Notes under the pieces: generated by a model
What the model was told of the DNA's origin: nothing
Database searches by the model: none
The model's input: the letters and a program-made list of their open reading frames with translations, nothing else
Program-made: the position numbers and the translations under genes
From: JAZMZS01 sp045120955
GTDB taxonomy: Bacteria > Bacillota > Clostridia > Oscillospirales > CAG-272
Direction: 5' to 3'
DNA length: 64,000 bases
Assembly (NCBI GenBank): GCA_045120955.1
Contig: JBGVFH010000018.1
Location: forward strand, 9,005-73,004
Shown here: positions 43,008-51,444 of the stretch, one piece after another
Layout: the number at the start of each line of letters is the position of its first letter
How positions within the stretch are numbered: position 1 is the stretch's first letter

Positions 43008-43112
43008 TTGCATAGGAAAATGCGTAATTACGCCCCGCCGTTTGGTTGAGTTAAAGAAAAATCAAAGATACAATAGGCGGGAGAATGGGTGTGCGGGCAC
43101 TGCCCGCTTTTT
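43008..43112 (+). repeat. Dispersed intergenic repeat, copy D
   Basis: Preceded by a short hairpin GTGC-GCAA-GCAC and a T run (42990-43009). Box TTGCATAGGAAAATGC, GCGTAATTACGC, CCCGCC, GTTTGGTTGAG, AAAGATACAATA, GGCGGG, and the terminal GCGGGC-ACT-GCCCGC hairpin with five T's. It lies in the divergent gap between trmL and secA and is the main content of that 309-base gap. Confidence 0.88.
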
Positions 43113-43245
43113 ATTCTGACAGGGAGGATTATATACCATATTTGCAAAAATTTCAAGTTTTTGAGCCGATATATTAAATAATTTACAAATTAGTATGGTT
43201 TTCTTGTGATTATTGTAGTATAATAAAGTGTATTTCTATGATATG

Positions 43246-43271
43246 AAAGGAGCTCGTACGAGCAATATCTT
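43246..43271 (+). promoter_or_regulatory. secA ribosome site with a hairpin in the spacer
   Basis: AAAGGAG (43246-43252) lies 19-20 bases before the secA ATG, too far for normal initiation. The intervening 12 bases GCTCGTACGAGC (43252-43263) are a perfect palindrome; folding it would leave about eight bases between AAAGGA and ATG. A -10-like TATAAT lies ~25 bases upstream of the site. Confidence 0.55.
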
Positions 43272-46025
43272 ATGGGACTTATAAGTAAGGTTTTCGGAAC
43301 ATACAGCGATAGACAGATAAAGAAACTGAAACCGATAGCGGACAAGATCGAGTCGCTGTCGGATAAATACATGGCAATGAGCGACGAGCAGCTTCGCTCG
43401 GTCACAGATGAGCTCAAGGACAGACTTGCGGCGGGAGAGACGCTTGACGATATTTTGCCGGATGCATTTGCGGCTATACGAGAGGCGGCTGACAGAGTCC
43501 TCGGCAAGCGTCCCTTTTATGTTCAGCTGCTCGGAGGTATCATTCTTCACCAAGGCAGAATTGCCGAGATGAAAACAGGTGAAGGAAAGACGCTTGTAGC
43601 TACGCTTCCCGCATACCTTAACGCACTCACGGGAAAGGGCGTGCACATCGTTACGGTCAACGACTATCTTGCACGCTGCGGCGCAGAGGAAATGGGCAGA
43701 GTATATTCCTTTATGGGAATGACCACGGGTCTTGTCGTCTCAGGACAGTACAGAGACGAAAAGAAAAAGGCGTACGAGGCTGATATCACATACGGAACGA
43801 ATAATGAGTTTGGCTTTGACTATCTTCGTGACAACATGGTCATCTACAAGGAAAGAATGGTACAGCGGGGACATAATTTTGCTATCGTTGACGAGGTGGA
43901 CTCTATCCTTATCGACGAGGCAAGAACACCTCTTATCATATCGGGAGAGGGTGACAAATCGACAGATCTCTACGATATGGCGGACAAGTTCGTGCGCGGC
44001 ATACGCAAATTTGTCATAAAGGAGCTCGACAGCAAGGAGTCGCATGACGAGATAGATGCAGACTATATCGTTGACGAAAAGGCGAAGAACGTCGTTTTGA
44101 CAAAGAGCGGTATCGAGAAGGCGGAGAAGTTCTTTGGAGTGGAAAATCTCTCCGATCCCGAGAACGCCACACTTTCGCATCACATAAATCAGGCTATCCG
44201 TGCACACGGTATCATGCACAATGATATCGACTATATGGTAAAGGACGGACAGGTCATCATCGTCGATGCATTTACGGGAAGACTTATGCCGGGACGCCGA
44301 TACAATAACGGACTTCATCAGGCTATAGAGGCAAAGGAACACGTAAAGGTGGAGAGAGAGTCAAAGACTCTTGCCACCGTTACCTTCCAAAACTATTTCC
44401 GTCTGTACGGAAAGCTGTCGGGTATGACGGGTACGGCGCTTACCGAGGAGACGGAATTCAGAGAGATATATGCTCTCGACTGCGTAAGCGTCCCCACAAA
44501 CAAGCCAATGATAAGAGACGATCATAATGACGCCGTTTACAAGAGCGCAAAGGGCAAGATGAGAGCGATAGTTGCACAGATAAAGGAGTGCCACGACAAG
44601 GGACAGCCTATACTTGTAGGTACGGTTTCGGTCGAGAAATCGGAGGAGCTTTCAAAGAGGCTCAAGCTCGAGGGAGTGCCTCATGTCGTGCTCAATGCAA
44701 AGCACCATGAAAAGGAAGCTGAGATAGTAGCACAGGCTGGAAAGCTCGGTGCGGTCACTATTTCTACCAACATGGCGGGAAGAGGTACGGATATCATGCT
44801 CGGCGGAAATGCCGAATTTATGGCGAAATCCGAGATGAGACAGCTCGGCTACGAAGAGGAAATGATAGGAAATGCGGTCAGCTTTGCTGTTACCGAGGAT
44901 GAAGAGATCATTGAGGCAAGAGCGAAATTTGCAGAGCTGAAGAAGAAATATGCCGAGAAAATACGCCCCGAGGCAGAACGTGTGTGTGAGCTTGGCGGTT
45001 TGTTTATTCTCGGAACGGAAAGGCATGAGTCGCGCCGTATCGACAACCAGCTCAGAGGTCGAAGCGGCCGTCAGGGAGACCCCGGCGAGTCGAGATTTTA
45101 TCTCTCTCTTGAGGATGATCTTATGAGACTTTTCGGCAGTGACCGCATTATCGGTATGGTCGAAAAAATGGGGCTTGACGATGACACGCCCATTGATGCG
45201 GGTATCCTTTCGGGAAGCATTGAGTCGGCTCAGAAGCGCATAGAGGATCAGAACTTTACGAGAAGAAAGAATGTCCTTACCTATGATGACGTAATGAATC
45301 AGCAGAGAAAGGTCATTTACGCACAGCGTAACGAGGTGCTCGACGGCATAGACCTTCAGCCAAAGATCTGCAATATGATAGAGCAGTGCATTTCGGATAA
45401 CGTCGATATGTTTTGCGCTTCAGATAACGCATCAGAATGGAATCTTGCGGGACTGCGTGAGCACTTTTACGGGTATCTGCTAAGAGATGGAGAGCTTGAA
45501 TATACGGAGAGCGAGCTTGCCGACCTTGTAAAAGATGATATCAAGAAAGAGCTTACCGACAAGGCGCTCGGTATATATGAAGGAAAAGAAGAGCTGTTCG
45601 GCTCTGCCGATGTTATGCGTGAGGTCGAGCGTGTCATACTTTTGCGCAACGTCGATGAAAAGTGGATGGACCACCTCGACTCTATGGAGGAGCTTAAGGG
45701 CAGCATAGGCCTTCACGCTTATGCTCAGAGAGACCCTGTTGCGATGTACAGACTGCAGGGTGCGGATATGTTTGACGAAATGATAGTCGATATCAGAGAA
45801 AGCACCGTGAGAATGATACTTTCCGTAATGCCCAAGCCCAAAGAGGAGATAAAGCGTATTCAGGTGGCAAATCCGCTCATTGAGGGCTTTGCGGGAGGAA
45901 AGGCACCCGCACGAAAAGCACCCGTAAAGAAGACCGAAAAGGTCGGAAGAAACGATCCTTGTCCCTGCGGGAGCGGAAAAAAATATAAAAAGTGCTGCGG
46001 ACTCAATGAAAATGCAGGGGAGTGA
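43272..46025 (+). CDS. secA: Preprotein translocase ATPase SecA
   Basis: SecA pushes unfolded preproteins through SecYEG with ATP. The 917-residue product starts MGLISKVFGTYSDRQIKKL and has Walker A MKTGEGKTLV, IVDEVDSILIDEARTPLI (Walker B and preprotein crosslinking region), STNMAGRGTDI, and RGRSGRQGDPG (motif VI). The C-terminus carries the SecB/lipid-binding zinc motif DPCPCGSGKKYKKCC, relevant because a SecB-like protein is encoded at 37.5 kb. Two small membrane-protein genes follow at 9-10 bases. Length and motifs are complete. Confidence 0.97.
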   Translation: MGLISKVFGTYSDRQIKKLKPIADKIESLSDKYMAMSDEQLRSVTDELKDRLAAGETLDDILPDAFAAIREAADRVLGKRPFYVQLLGGIILHQGRIAEMKTGEGKTLVATLPAYLNALTGKGVHIVTVNDYLARCGAEEMGRVYSFMGMTTGLVVSGQYRDEKKKAYEADITYGTNNEFGFDYLRDNMVIYKERMVQRGHNFAIVDEVDSILIDEARTPLIISGEGDKSTDLYDMADKFVRGIRKFVIKELDSKESHDEIDADYIVDEKAKNVVLTKSGIEKAEKFFGVENLSDPENATLSHHINQAIRAHGIMHNDIDYMVKDGQVIIVDAFTGRLMPGRRYNNGLHQAIEAKEHVKVERESKTLATVTFQNYFRLYGKLSGMTGTALTEETEFREIYALDCVSVPTNKPMIRDDHNDAVYKSAKGKMRAIVAQIKECHDKGQPILVGTVSVEKSEELSKRLKLEGVPHVVLNAKHHEKEAEIVAQAGKLGAVTISTNMAGRGTDIMLGGNAEFMAKSEMRQLGYEEEMIGNAVSFAVTEDEEIIEARAKFAELKKKYAEKIRPEAERVCELGGLFILGTERHESRRIDNQLRGRSGRQGDPGESRFYLSLEDDLMRLFGSDRIIGMVEKMGLDDDTPIDAGILSGSIESAQKRIEDQNFTRRKNVLTYDDVMNQQRKVIYAQRNEVLDGIDLQPKICNMIEQCISDNVDMFCASDNASEWNLAGLREHFYGYLLRDGELEYTESELADLVKDDIKKELTDKALGIYEGKEELFGSADVMREVERVILLRNVDEKWMDHLDSMEELKGSIGLHAYAQRDPVAMYRLQGADMFDEMIVDIRESTVRMILSVMPKPKEEIKRIQVANPLIEGFAGGKAPARKAPVKKTEKVGRNDPCPCGSGKKYKKCCGLNENAGE

Positions 46026-46034
46026 TAGCTGAAC

Positions 46035-46736
46035 ATGGGATTTGGTATTCTTCTCATTGGATTTTTGCTGTCGTTGAGCAACTATCCCGGATATACTGAC
46101 TGTGCGGCTTACTTTATCATATTCTACGCCCTGCTAAAGCTCGGCAGATACAACCGATATTTTAAAGCATCAAAGTATCTTTCATTTATTCTTACCGTTT
46201 GCGGTATGGCGGGACTTATGCTCTCGATGGGGGAGCTTATCGGCTTTGTTGACGAGACAAACACGCTAATAAACATCTACGATAATGCGACAGAAGCGAT
46301 AAAGATAGTGTTTCATTTGTTGCTTTTGCTCGGTGTCATTGATATATGCAAGCAAACACAACTGCCAAAGTATGTAAAGACGGGTGTGTGGTGCATATGT
46401 ATTGATGCTTTGTATGCGCTTTTGTATGTGCTTTCGTTTTTTGCCGGTGTTTTTGTTCCGTTCAGGATGCTCGTGCGCCTTGTGTTTATGCTTGTTACGG
46501 CGTATCTCATATTCAACTGCTACAGAATGATATGCCTTGAGGGCGATGAGGATATGCCGCTGTACAATTCTCGCTTTGAGATCGTAAACAAATTCAGACG
46601 CAGACTTGAAGAAAAGGCTGAGGAGGGTAACCGCAAGGGCGCTGAAGCTCAGCAGTTCAAGCAAAGGCAGGCGGAGGCAAGGAAAAACGGTGTTGACCTG
46701 TCTAAAAAATTTACAGAATCGAAAAAGAAAAAATAG
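46035..46736 (+). CDS. Small multi-pass membrane protein downstream of secA
   Basis: I do not recognise a named family. The 233-residue product has about five to six hydrophobic segments in residues 1-170 (starting MGFGILLIGFLLSLSNYPG), then a highly charged, lysine/glutamate-rich cytoplasmic tail (~185-233, ending KFTESKKKK) likely to be helical. It starts nine bases after secA and is followed after nine bases by another membrane protein; both have a 'hydrophobic stretch, Pro/Asp-rich turn' N-terminus and may be paralogues. A link to secretion is suggested only by position. Confidence 0.75.
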   Translation: MGFGILLIGFLLSLSNYPGYTDCAAYFIIFYALLKLGRYNRYFKASKYLSFILTVCGMAGLMLSMGELIGFVDETNTLINIYDNATEAIKIVFHLLLLLGVIDICKQTQLPKYVKTGVWCICIDALYALLYVLSFFAGVFVPFRMLVRLVFMLVTAYLIFNCYRMICLEGDEDMPLYNSRFEIVNKFRRRLEEKAEEGNRKGAEAQQFKQRQAEARKNGVDLSKKFTESKKKK

Positions 46737-46745
46737 GAGTATTCA

Positions 46746-48185
46746 ATGAGGTCAAATACAAAAAAGAAGATCGGGCGCATAGCTCTGGGTATGATCTTTT
46801 TGCTCAATCCAAATATCAATGTCGTCGACCTGCTGCCTGACTTCATAGGCTGTGTACTTATTATGTCGGGACTCTCATCCTTGCGTGATATCTCTGACTC
46901 GCTCGAGGATGCAAGGCGGAATTTTCTGCGTCTTTTCTGGATATCTCTTTCGCATCTGCCTGCATTTGTACTAATGATGATCATTTCGTCAACCTATGTC
47001 AGCGAGAAAACGAGCATACTCGTGTTTGCGTTTGTGTATTCCGTGGTTGAGTTCGTTTTGATAAACAATGCACTCACCTCGCTAATAGACGGGTTTGTTT
47101 ATATCGGAGAGAGATATAACGGCGAATGTTGCTTTTACGAAACGAAAAAAAACGGCAAGAAGCTCGATGTATCGCATCTGCGCTTTTTCTCGACCGTGTT
47201 CTTGCTTGTGACAAAGGGACTTACCGTTGCACCTAATCTTGTGTATCTGTATGACACATCGCTTGGATACGGCACCGTGACAAATCCCTATGTGACAAAT
47301 CCGGTGGAATTTATCGGACCTATCACGGCAATATGCTTTGTCCCCGCTTTGATATTCGGCATTATGTGGGCACGAAGAATGTGCAGATACCTCAGCGGAA
47401 TAAAAAAAGACGATGCGTTTGTTTGCGTCGTTGACGAAATATTGTCAAATCAATCGATACGCAATACTGCTGTATACAAATACCGCAGAATATCGACTGC
47501 TGTTTTTGTTCTTTTTGCTGCTATCGTTCTATGCATGGATTTTTATGTTGATGAATTTAACGTAATTCCCGATGCGGTTTCGGCAATAGTGCTGTTCTCA
47601 GCCGCTGTATTTATGAAAAAGAGATTCAGCGAGGCGTCGGGTGTCAGCGTTGCGATAAGTGCTGTGTACGTGATAGCCGAAAGCGTGATGCTTGCGCTTG
47701 CAGTGAATTTTAATACGAATTTTAAGTTTTCAGATATCGGAAGAGTCGTAGAAGCGGACAGCGCATATTCGGTATACATAGCTGTTCTTTCGGTATGTGA
47801 GATATTGTTTGCGGTGTGCTTTGCGTCTGTTTTTCTTTCCTTTATGCATGTGCTTCGCGGTGGACTTGACATGGAAGTCAGACAGGGCAGTCATTATGTC
47901 GGCAAGGATGCATACCTTGCTTCTCAGAAATATAAGACTGTTACGGCTATAGCTCTTGCCGCACTTTCGGGAGTATGCCACATCGTGCAGATAGTATCTA
48001 TGGCGGACACGCATAGAGTTCTCGTTGACAAAAATGCGTATACCGAGACAACGGGAGTATATCTGCCCGTTCTCGAGGGCTTCTGGATGGTGAGCTTCGT
48101 TGTGAATGTTGTGTTTATTGTGTTTGCCTGCGTTACACTTCTCAACGCAAGGGAAGAGCTTAAAAACAGACTTTACATCCTCTGA
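46746..48185 (+). CDS. Multi-pass membrane protein, function unknown
   Basis: The 479-residue product has roughly ten hydrophobic segments and a characteristic N-terminus, GMIFLLNPNINVVDLLPDF followed by IGCVLIMSGLSSL. That N-terminus occurs in uncharacterised Clostridia membrane proteins as far as I recall. No transporter or enzyme motif is visible. It follows the preceding membrane-protein gene by nine bases and ends before a bidirectional terminator, so it is the last gene of the secA transcript. Confidence 0.75.
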   Translation: MRSNTKKKIGRIALGMIFLLNPNINVVDLLPDFIGCVLIMSGLSSLRDISDSLEDARRNFLRLFWISLSHLPAFVLMMIISSTYVSEKTSILVFAFVYSVVEFVLINNALTSLIDGFVYIGERYNGECCFYETKKNGKKLDVSHLRFFSTVFLLVTKGLTVAPNLVYLYDTSLGYGTVTNPYVTNPVEFIGPITAICFVPALIFGIMWARRMCRYLSGIKKDDAFVCVVDEILSNQSIRNTAVYKYRRISTAVFVLFAAIVLCMDFYVDEFNVIPDAVSAIVLFSAAVFMKKRFSEASGVSVAISAVYVIAESVMLALAVNFNTNFKFSDIGRVVEADSAYSVYIAVLSVCEILFAVCFASVFLSFMHVLRGGLDMEVRQGSHYVGKDAYLASQKYKTVTAIALAALSGVCHIVQIVSMADTHRVLVDKNAYTETTGVYLPVLEGFWMVSFVVNVVFIVFACVTLLNAREELKNRLYIL

Positions 48186-48220
48186 TCCTGACCGCTTTGA
48201 GAATTTCATATACAAAAAAA

Positions 48221-48260
48221 GCCACCCTAAAAAGGATGAAAAAATCCTTTTTAGGGTGGC
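48221..48260. terminator. Bidirectional terminator between the secA operon and the E2-like gene
   Basis: GCCACCCTAAAAAGGAT and ATCCTTTTTAGGGTGGC pair perfectly around GAAAAA; A- and T-rich runs flank both sides. Confidence 0.88.
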
Positions 48261-48269
48261 TTGATAATT

Positions 48270-49175
48270 TTAATCGACATCCTCTGCTACGCTATCGGGC
48301 GGAGTGAGAAGCTGCTGCGGATTTTTCATAATGCGCTTGAGCATTTTAAATGCGCTTGCGTAATAATAGCCATCAACTATTCGTTCATCGGTCACTACCT
48401 TCAGATCTACAAGGTGCTTTTTTGTTACGTTGCCCTCGCCGTCATACACGAGCTGAGTGCGTCTTGCGCCATAGCTTATAAACAACGGCAGATTTCCGAA
48501 ATTGTAGATGTGGTGGTATATGGGCTGTATGCCGAGCGAGCCCATGCTTGTGATTATCATTGAGCCGTGGAAGGGGCTGAGGTCAAGAAGAAACTTCGGA
48601 AGCCATCCGTGATAGTCGAGCCACTCCAAAATTCTGACAGCAAGCTTGAATACGAACCGAGGCAGATGTGTCAGTGCCTTTGCGACTGTGTCAAAGTTGC
48701 TTGTCGATTGCATATTGTTGTTTTCTTCTACCAGCTTGTTGAATTTTTCATATATATCCGAGAGTGTGTCCGTTGGCTGAAACCTTGCCTTGACTATAGT
48801 ATCGGGGGCGTTGAGTGACAGCTCCTTTTTTATGACCATGTTTATGTCTATTGTGTGGCGCAAAAATATTCTTTGCCCCGAGACAAATCTGTTGAGCGCA
48901 GGACGCTGAGATACCACTCTGACATAAGCGGCAAGTATAATATGAAGAATTCCTATGTTTTTATATCCTTCATCACGCAGCTTGCGTATGAGCGCTTCCG
49001 CCTCGTCTATCTCGATAGAGTCAGAAAAAAAGTTTTGGGCATCGCTGCGGGTCTTCATCAAAAACGGCATTACGCAGTTCATGGGAGATACTGTTCTCAC
49101 ACGTCTGCCTTCTTTTCTGTCGCCGAATTTCTTTTTTCGGGTAGGTGTGTATGCCTTGTCTTTTTCTTTTTTCAT
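48270..49175 (-). CDS. E2-type acyltransferase-like protein lacking the catalytic His
   Basis: The fold is that of the catalytic domain of 2-oxoacid dehydrogenase E2 (chloramphenicol acetyltransferase-like). Hallmarks are ITSMGSLGIQPIYHHIYNFGN, whose core is SMGSLGI, and near the C-terminus VTDERIVDGYYYASAF. In active E2 enzymes that motif reads xHRxxDG; here the catalytic His is Glu (E264). There is no lipoyl or E1-binding domain, and the 301-residue length is the bare domain plus a basic N-terminal tail rich in Lys/Arg. It stands alone. It is probably not a classical acyltransferase; a structural or different catalytic role is possible. Confidence 0.78.
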   Translation of the reverse strand: MKKEKDKAYTPTRKKKFGDRKEGRRVRTVSPMNCVMPFLMKTRSDAQNFFSDSIEIDEAEALIRKLRDEGYKNIGILHIILAAYVRVVSQRPALNRFVSGQRIFLRHTIDINMVIKKELSLNAPDTIVKARFQPTDTLSDIYEKFNKLVEENNNMQSTSNFDTVAKALTHLPRFVFKLAVRILEWLDYHGWLPKFLLDLSPFHGSMIITSMGSLGIQPIYHHIYNFGNLPLFISYGARRTQLVYDGEGNVTKKHLVDLKVVTDERIVDGYYYASAFKMLKRIMKNPQQLLTPPDSVAEDVD

Positions 49176-49340
49176 AGCGTTATATCCGTTCCTTTATTGT
49201 ATGTTGGAATGTCACAATGTACTATTGATATGGCAGATATATTCTACTATGATTTTGTCAAATTATCAAGTGATTTGATGAAAATTACAATATTTTCTAC
49301 ACAAAATGTGTATTTTGTTGCGCTTTTGTCTGCTTTGACT

Positions 49341-50489
49341 TTAAATTCCAAGGAATTTTTTAATTTCGTTATACTCAGCTGCTTTTTTCTTTGCCTCGGC
49401 TGAATTTTTATCAAAGCGGTGTTTTTTATGAGCACGGAGTATGATGTTTTTCGGCGTATCCTCTGGGTCGACAAGCTCACACGCATCTACCTTGTAGCCT
49501 TCTTTTTCAAGATAGCACAGACGCATTGAGTCTGTCAGCGCATCACAGAGCTTGCTTTTGAGTATAGAATGCTTCGTTGCAAACTCAAGCGGCGGACAGT
49601 CTATCCGACGGCTCAGATCTCTGTGACAGCAGGGGGTAGAGAGTATGACCTCGGCACCGAGTCTCACCGCATTTTCGAGCACAAGATCGGTCGCAATGTC
49701 GCACGCATGGAGCGAAAGCACAAGGTCGGGCGCTATGTCACATTCGAGCTTGTTTATATCCTCTGCACGAAAGCTCATGCCGTCATAGCCGAGCTTTTTT
49801 GCCACAGATGCGCAGTATTGCATAACGTCCGCTTTTCTGTCAACGCACAGCATATAGACGTCTCTGCCGAGAATATTTTTGAAATAATGGTACACGGCAA
49901 AGGACAGATAGCTTTTTCCGCAGCACAAGTCGTATATAACGACGCTGTCCTTTTTTATGTGTTCGAGCATATCACGCACATATTCGAGAAAACGGCATAT
50001 CTGACGGAATTTTGCCTGACGCTTGTCCTTGATCCTTCCGTTCTTGTCTGTAATATCAAGCTCAAACAGAAAGGGCTCGCTTCCGTCGAGGATGTAGTTT
50101 TTCTCATGTATGAGCGGTTTTATATCGGCTGTGTTTTCGCTTTTTGCCGCAGACTCAAGCTTCGAAGCTCCCAAAACCGTACAGGCGCCTTTCTTTGATG
50201 CTTTGTATTCGCACTCGCCGCCCTCAAAGAGCAGATCTGCCTGCATACAGCCTTGAAGCTGTATGCACAGCGCATCAAATGGAAAGCTCGGATAGTTTAT
50301 CTGCGTTTTTTTACCGTCTGCCATGTATTGCTCGAGAACAAAGAGCAGCTTGCCTTGATGCGTTTTAGGCTCAAGGATCATTTTTTTGATGCTTTTGTCG
50401 GACAGCTTTGACAGTACGAGCTTTTTGAGGATGCCGTGCTCTGCCGCTTTTTTTGAAAGAAGCGCAAACTCGGTCACTTTTTCGTTCAT
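49341..50489 (-). CDS. SAM-dependent methyltransferase (Methyltransf_32-like)
   Basis: The product (382 residues from the chosen ATG) has a class I methyltransferase domain in its second half. YDLCCGKSYLSFAVYHYF is motif I, MLCVDRKADV motif II, and LHACDIATDLVL plus STPCCHRDL the acceptor-side segments. This arrangement is found in a family of uncharacterised RNA/protein methyltransferases related to METTL25-like proteins. The N-terminal ~170 residues are unassigned. The frame extends upstream into plsY, but the ATG at 50489, 13 bases after the plsY stop with GAGG nearby, is the reasonable start. It is co-transcribed with plsY. Confidence 0.82.
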   Translation of the reverse strand: MNEKVTEFALLSKKAAEHGILKKLVLSKLSDKSIKKMILEPKTHQGKLLFVLEQYMADGKKTQINYPSFPFDALCIQLQGCMQADLLFEGGECEYKASKKGACTVLGASKLESAAKSENTADIKPLIHEKNYILDGSEPFLFELDITDKNGRIKDKRQAKFRQICRFLEYVRDMLEHIKKDSVVIYDLCCGKSYLSFAVYHYFKNILGRDVYMLCVDRKADVMQYCASVAKKLGYDGMSFRAEDINKLECDIAPDLVLSLHACDIATDLVLENAVRLGAEVILSTPCCHRDLSRRIDCPPLEFATKHSILKSKLCDALTDSMRLCYLEKEGYKVDACELVDPEDTPKNIILRAHKKHRFDKNSAEAKKKAAEYNEIKKFLGI

Positions 50490-50502
50490 TAGGCTCTTTT
50501 CC

Positions 50503-51246
50503 TCACTTTTTGTTTTCTTTGTCCTTTTTTCCGACAGACAGCTTGTTTTCCTTGCCTGCGAGCAGACGCTTGATGTTTTCTCTGTGGTTGAAGACAACGA
50601 GCGCTGCTATCATCAGCGCAACAACGGTGCAGATGGAGCTTCCGCCGATCCTATCGAGCAGTATAGGGTAGAGCATTACCGTGATGACAGAGGCGAGCGA
50701 AACATATTTTGTTCCGATAACGATTATCAAGAAAATGACAAAGACTGCGAGAAATGTAGCAGGTGAGAGCATACATATTGCTGCAGCGCAAGAGAGGACT
50801 CCCTTGCCGCCTTTGAATTTGTGATAAATGGGGAAGGTGTGACCTATCACCGCAAAAAGAGCGGCTATGTATCCGCCAAGCGACACGGGTATCAGGGTGT
50901 CACCGAGCACGGAATAAAAAACAACGGGAAGCCCGACAAATCTGCCGATGAGGACGGCTATGACCGTTTTGGCTATGTCACCGAGCAAGGTAAGAAGCGC
51001 AGATTTTTTGCCGTAGGTGCGCAGTACATTCGTTGTGCCTGCGTTGCCGCTGCCGTAGTTTCTGACATCCTCGCCAAAGAATATCTTTGACACGATTATA
51101 GAGGTGTTGATGCTGCCGAGGAAATATCCTGCGGCAATGCACAAAATGACGCTGAGAGCGCAGTATATTCCAAGCTCCGCACCGCTCATGCTCTTGTCCA
51201 TGCACAGATAACCGAAAATTCCGAAATTGTAAAGTATTTTCAACAT
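50503..51246 (-). CDS. plsY: Acyl-phosphate:glycerol-3-phosphate acyltransferase
   Basis: PlsY makes lysophosphatidate from acyl-phosphate and glycerol-3-phosphate at the membrane, starting phospholipid synthesis. The 247-residue product has the three conserved motifs: GYFLGSINTSII with VRNYGSGNAGTTNVLR, HTFPIYHKFKGGKGV, and the late GGSS/HRENIKRLL region, across five to seven hydrophobic spans. It is ~30 residues longer than usual because of the first ~15 residues and a Lys-rich tail. The ribosome site is weak, and an ATG 15 codons in is an alternative start. A methyltransferase gene follows in the operon. Confidence 0.92.
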   Translation of the reverse strand: MLKILYNFGIFGYLCMDKSMSGAELGIYCALSVILCIAAGYFLGSINTSIIVSKIFFGEDVRNYGSGNAGTTNVLRTYGKKSALLTLLGDIAKTVIAVLIGRFVGLPVVFYSVLGDTLIPVSLGGYIAALFAVIGHTFPIYHKFKGGKGVLSCAAAICMLSPATFLAVFVIFLIIVIGTKYVSLASVITVMLYPILLDRIGGSSICTVVALMIAALVVFNHRENIKRLLAGKENKLSVGKKDKENKK

Positions 51247-51379
51247 AATAATTACCAGCTTTGCTTAGTTTTAAATGCGTTTATATGCGTATATTATAAC
51301 ACATAGTTTCGCAGTTTTAAAGACTTTTTTCGATTTTAGAAAAATGAGTTTAAAGATTGTGTGGGAGATATAATTTTCG

Positions 51380-51408
51380 TTGACTTATCGTGCATAATTT
51401 GGTACAAT
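51380..51408 (+). promoter_or_regulatory. Promoter of ligA
   Basis: TTGACT (51380-51385), 17-base spacer, TACAAT (51403-51408); 37 bases before the GTG start. Confidence 0.75.
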
Positions 51409-51444
51409 AATCTCATTAGATGAAACGAACAGCGAGGTATTATT

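Noticed and set aside
36083..43112. Explanation of the dispersed repeat as group IIC introns, which also insert after terminators
   Set aside because: Copies are only ~105 bases; no domain V sequence and no reverse transcriptase are present.
36083..43112. Explanation of the dispersed repeat as a CRISPR array
   Set aside because: Copies are kilobases apart and single, with no spacers and no cas genes.
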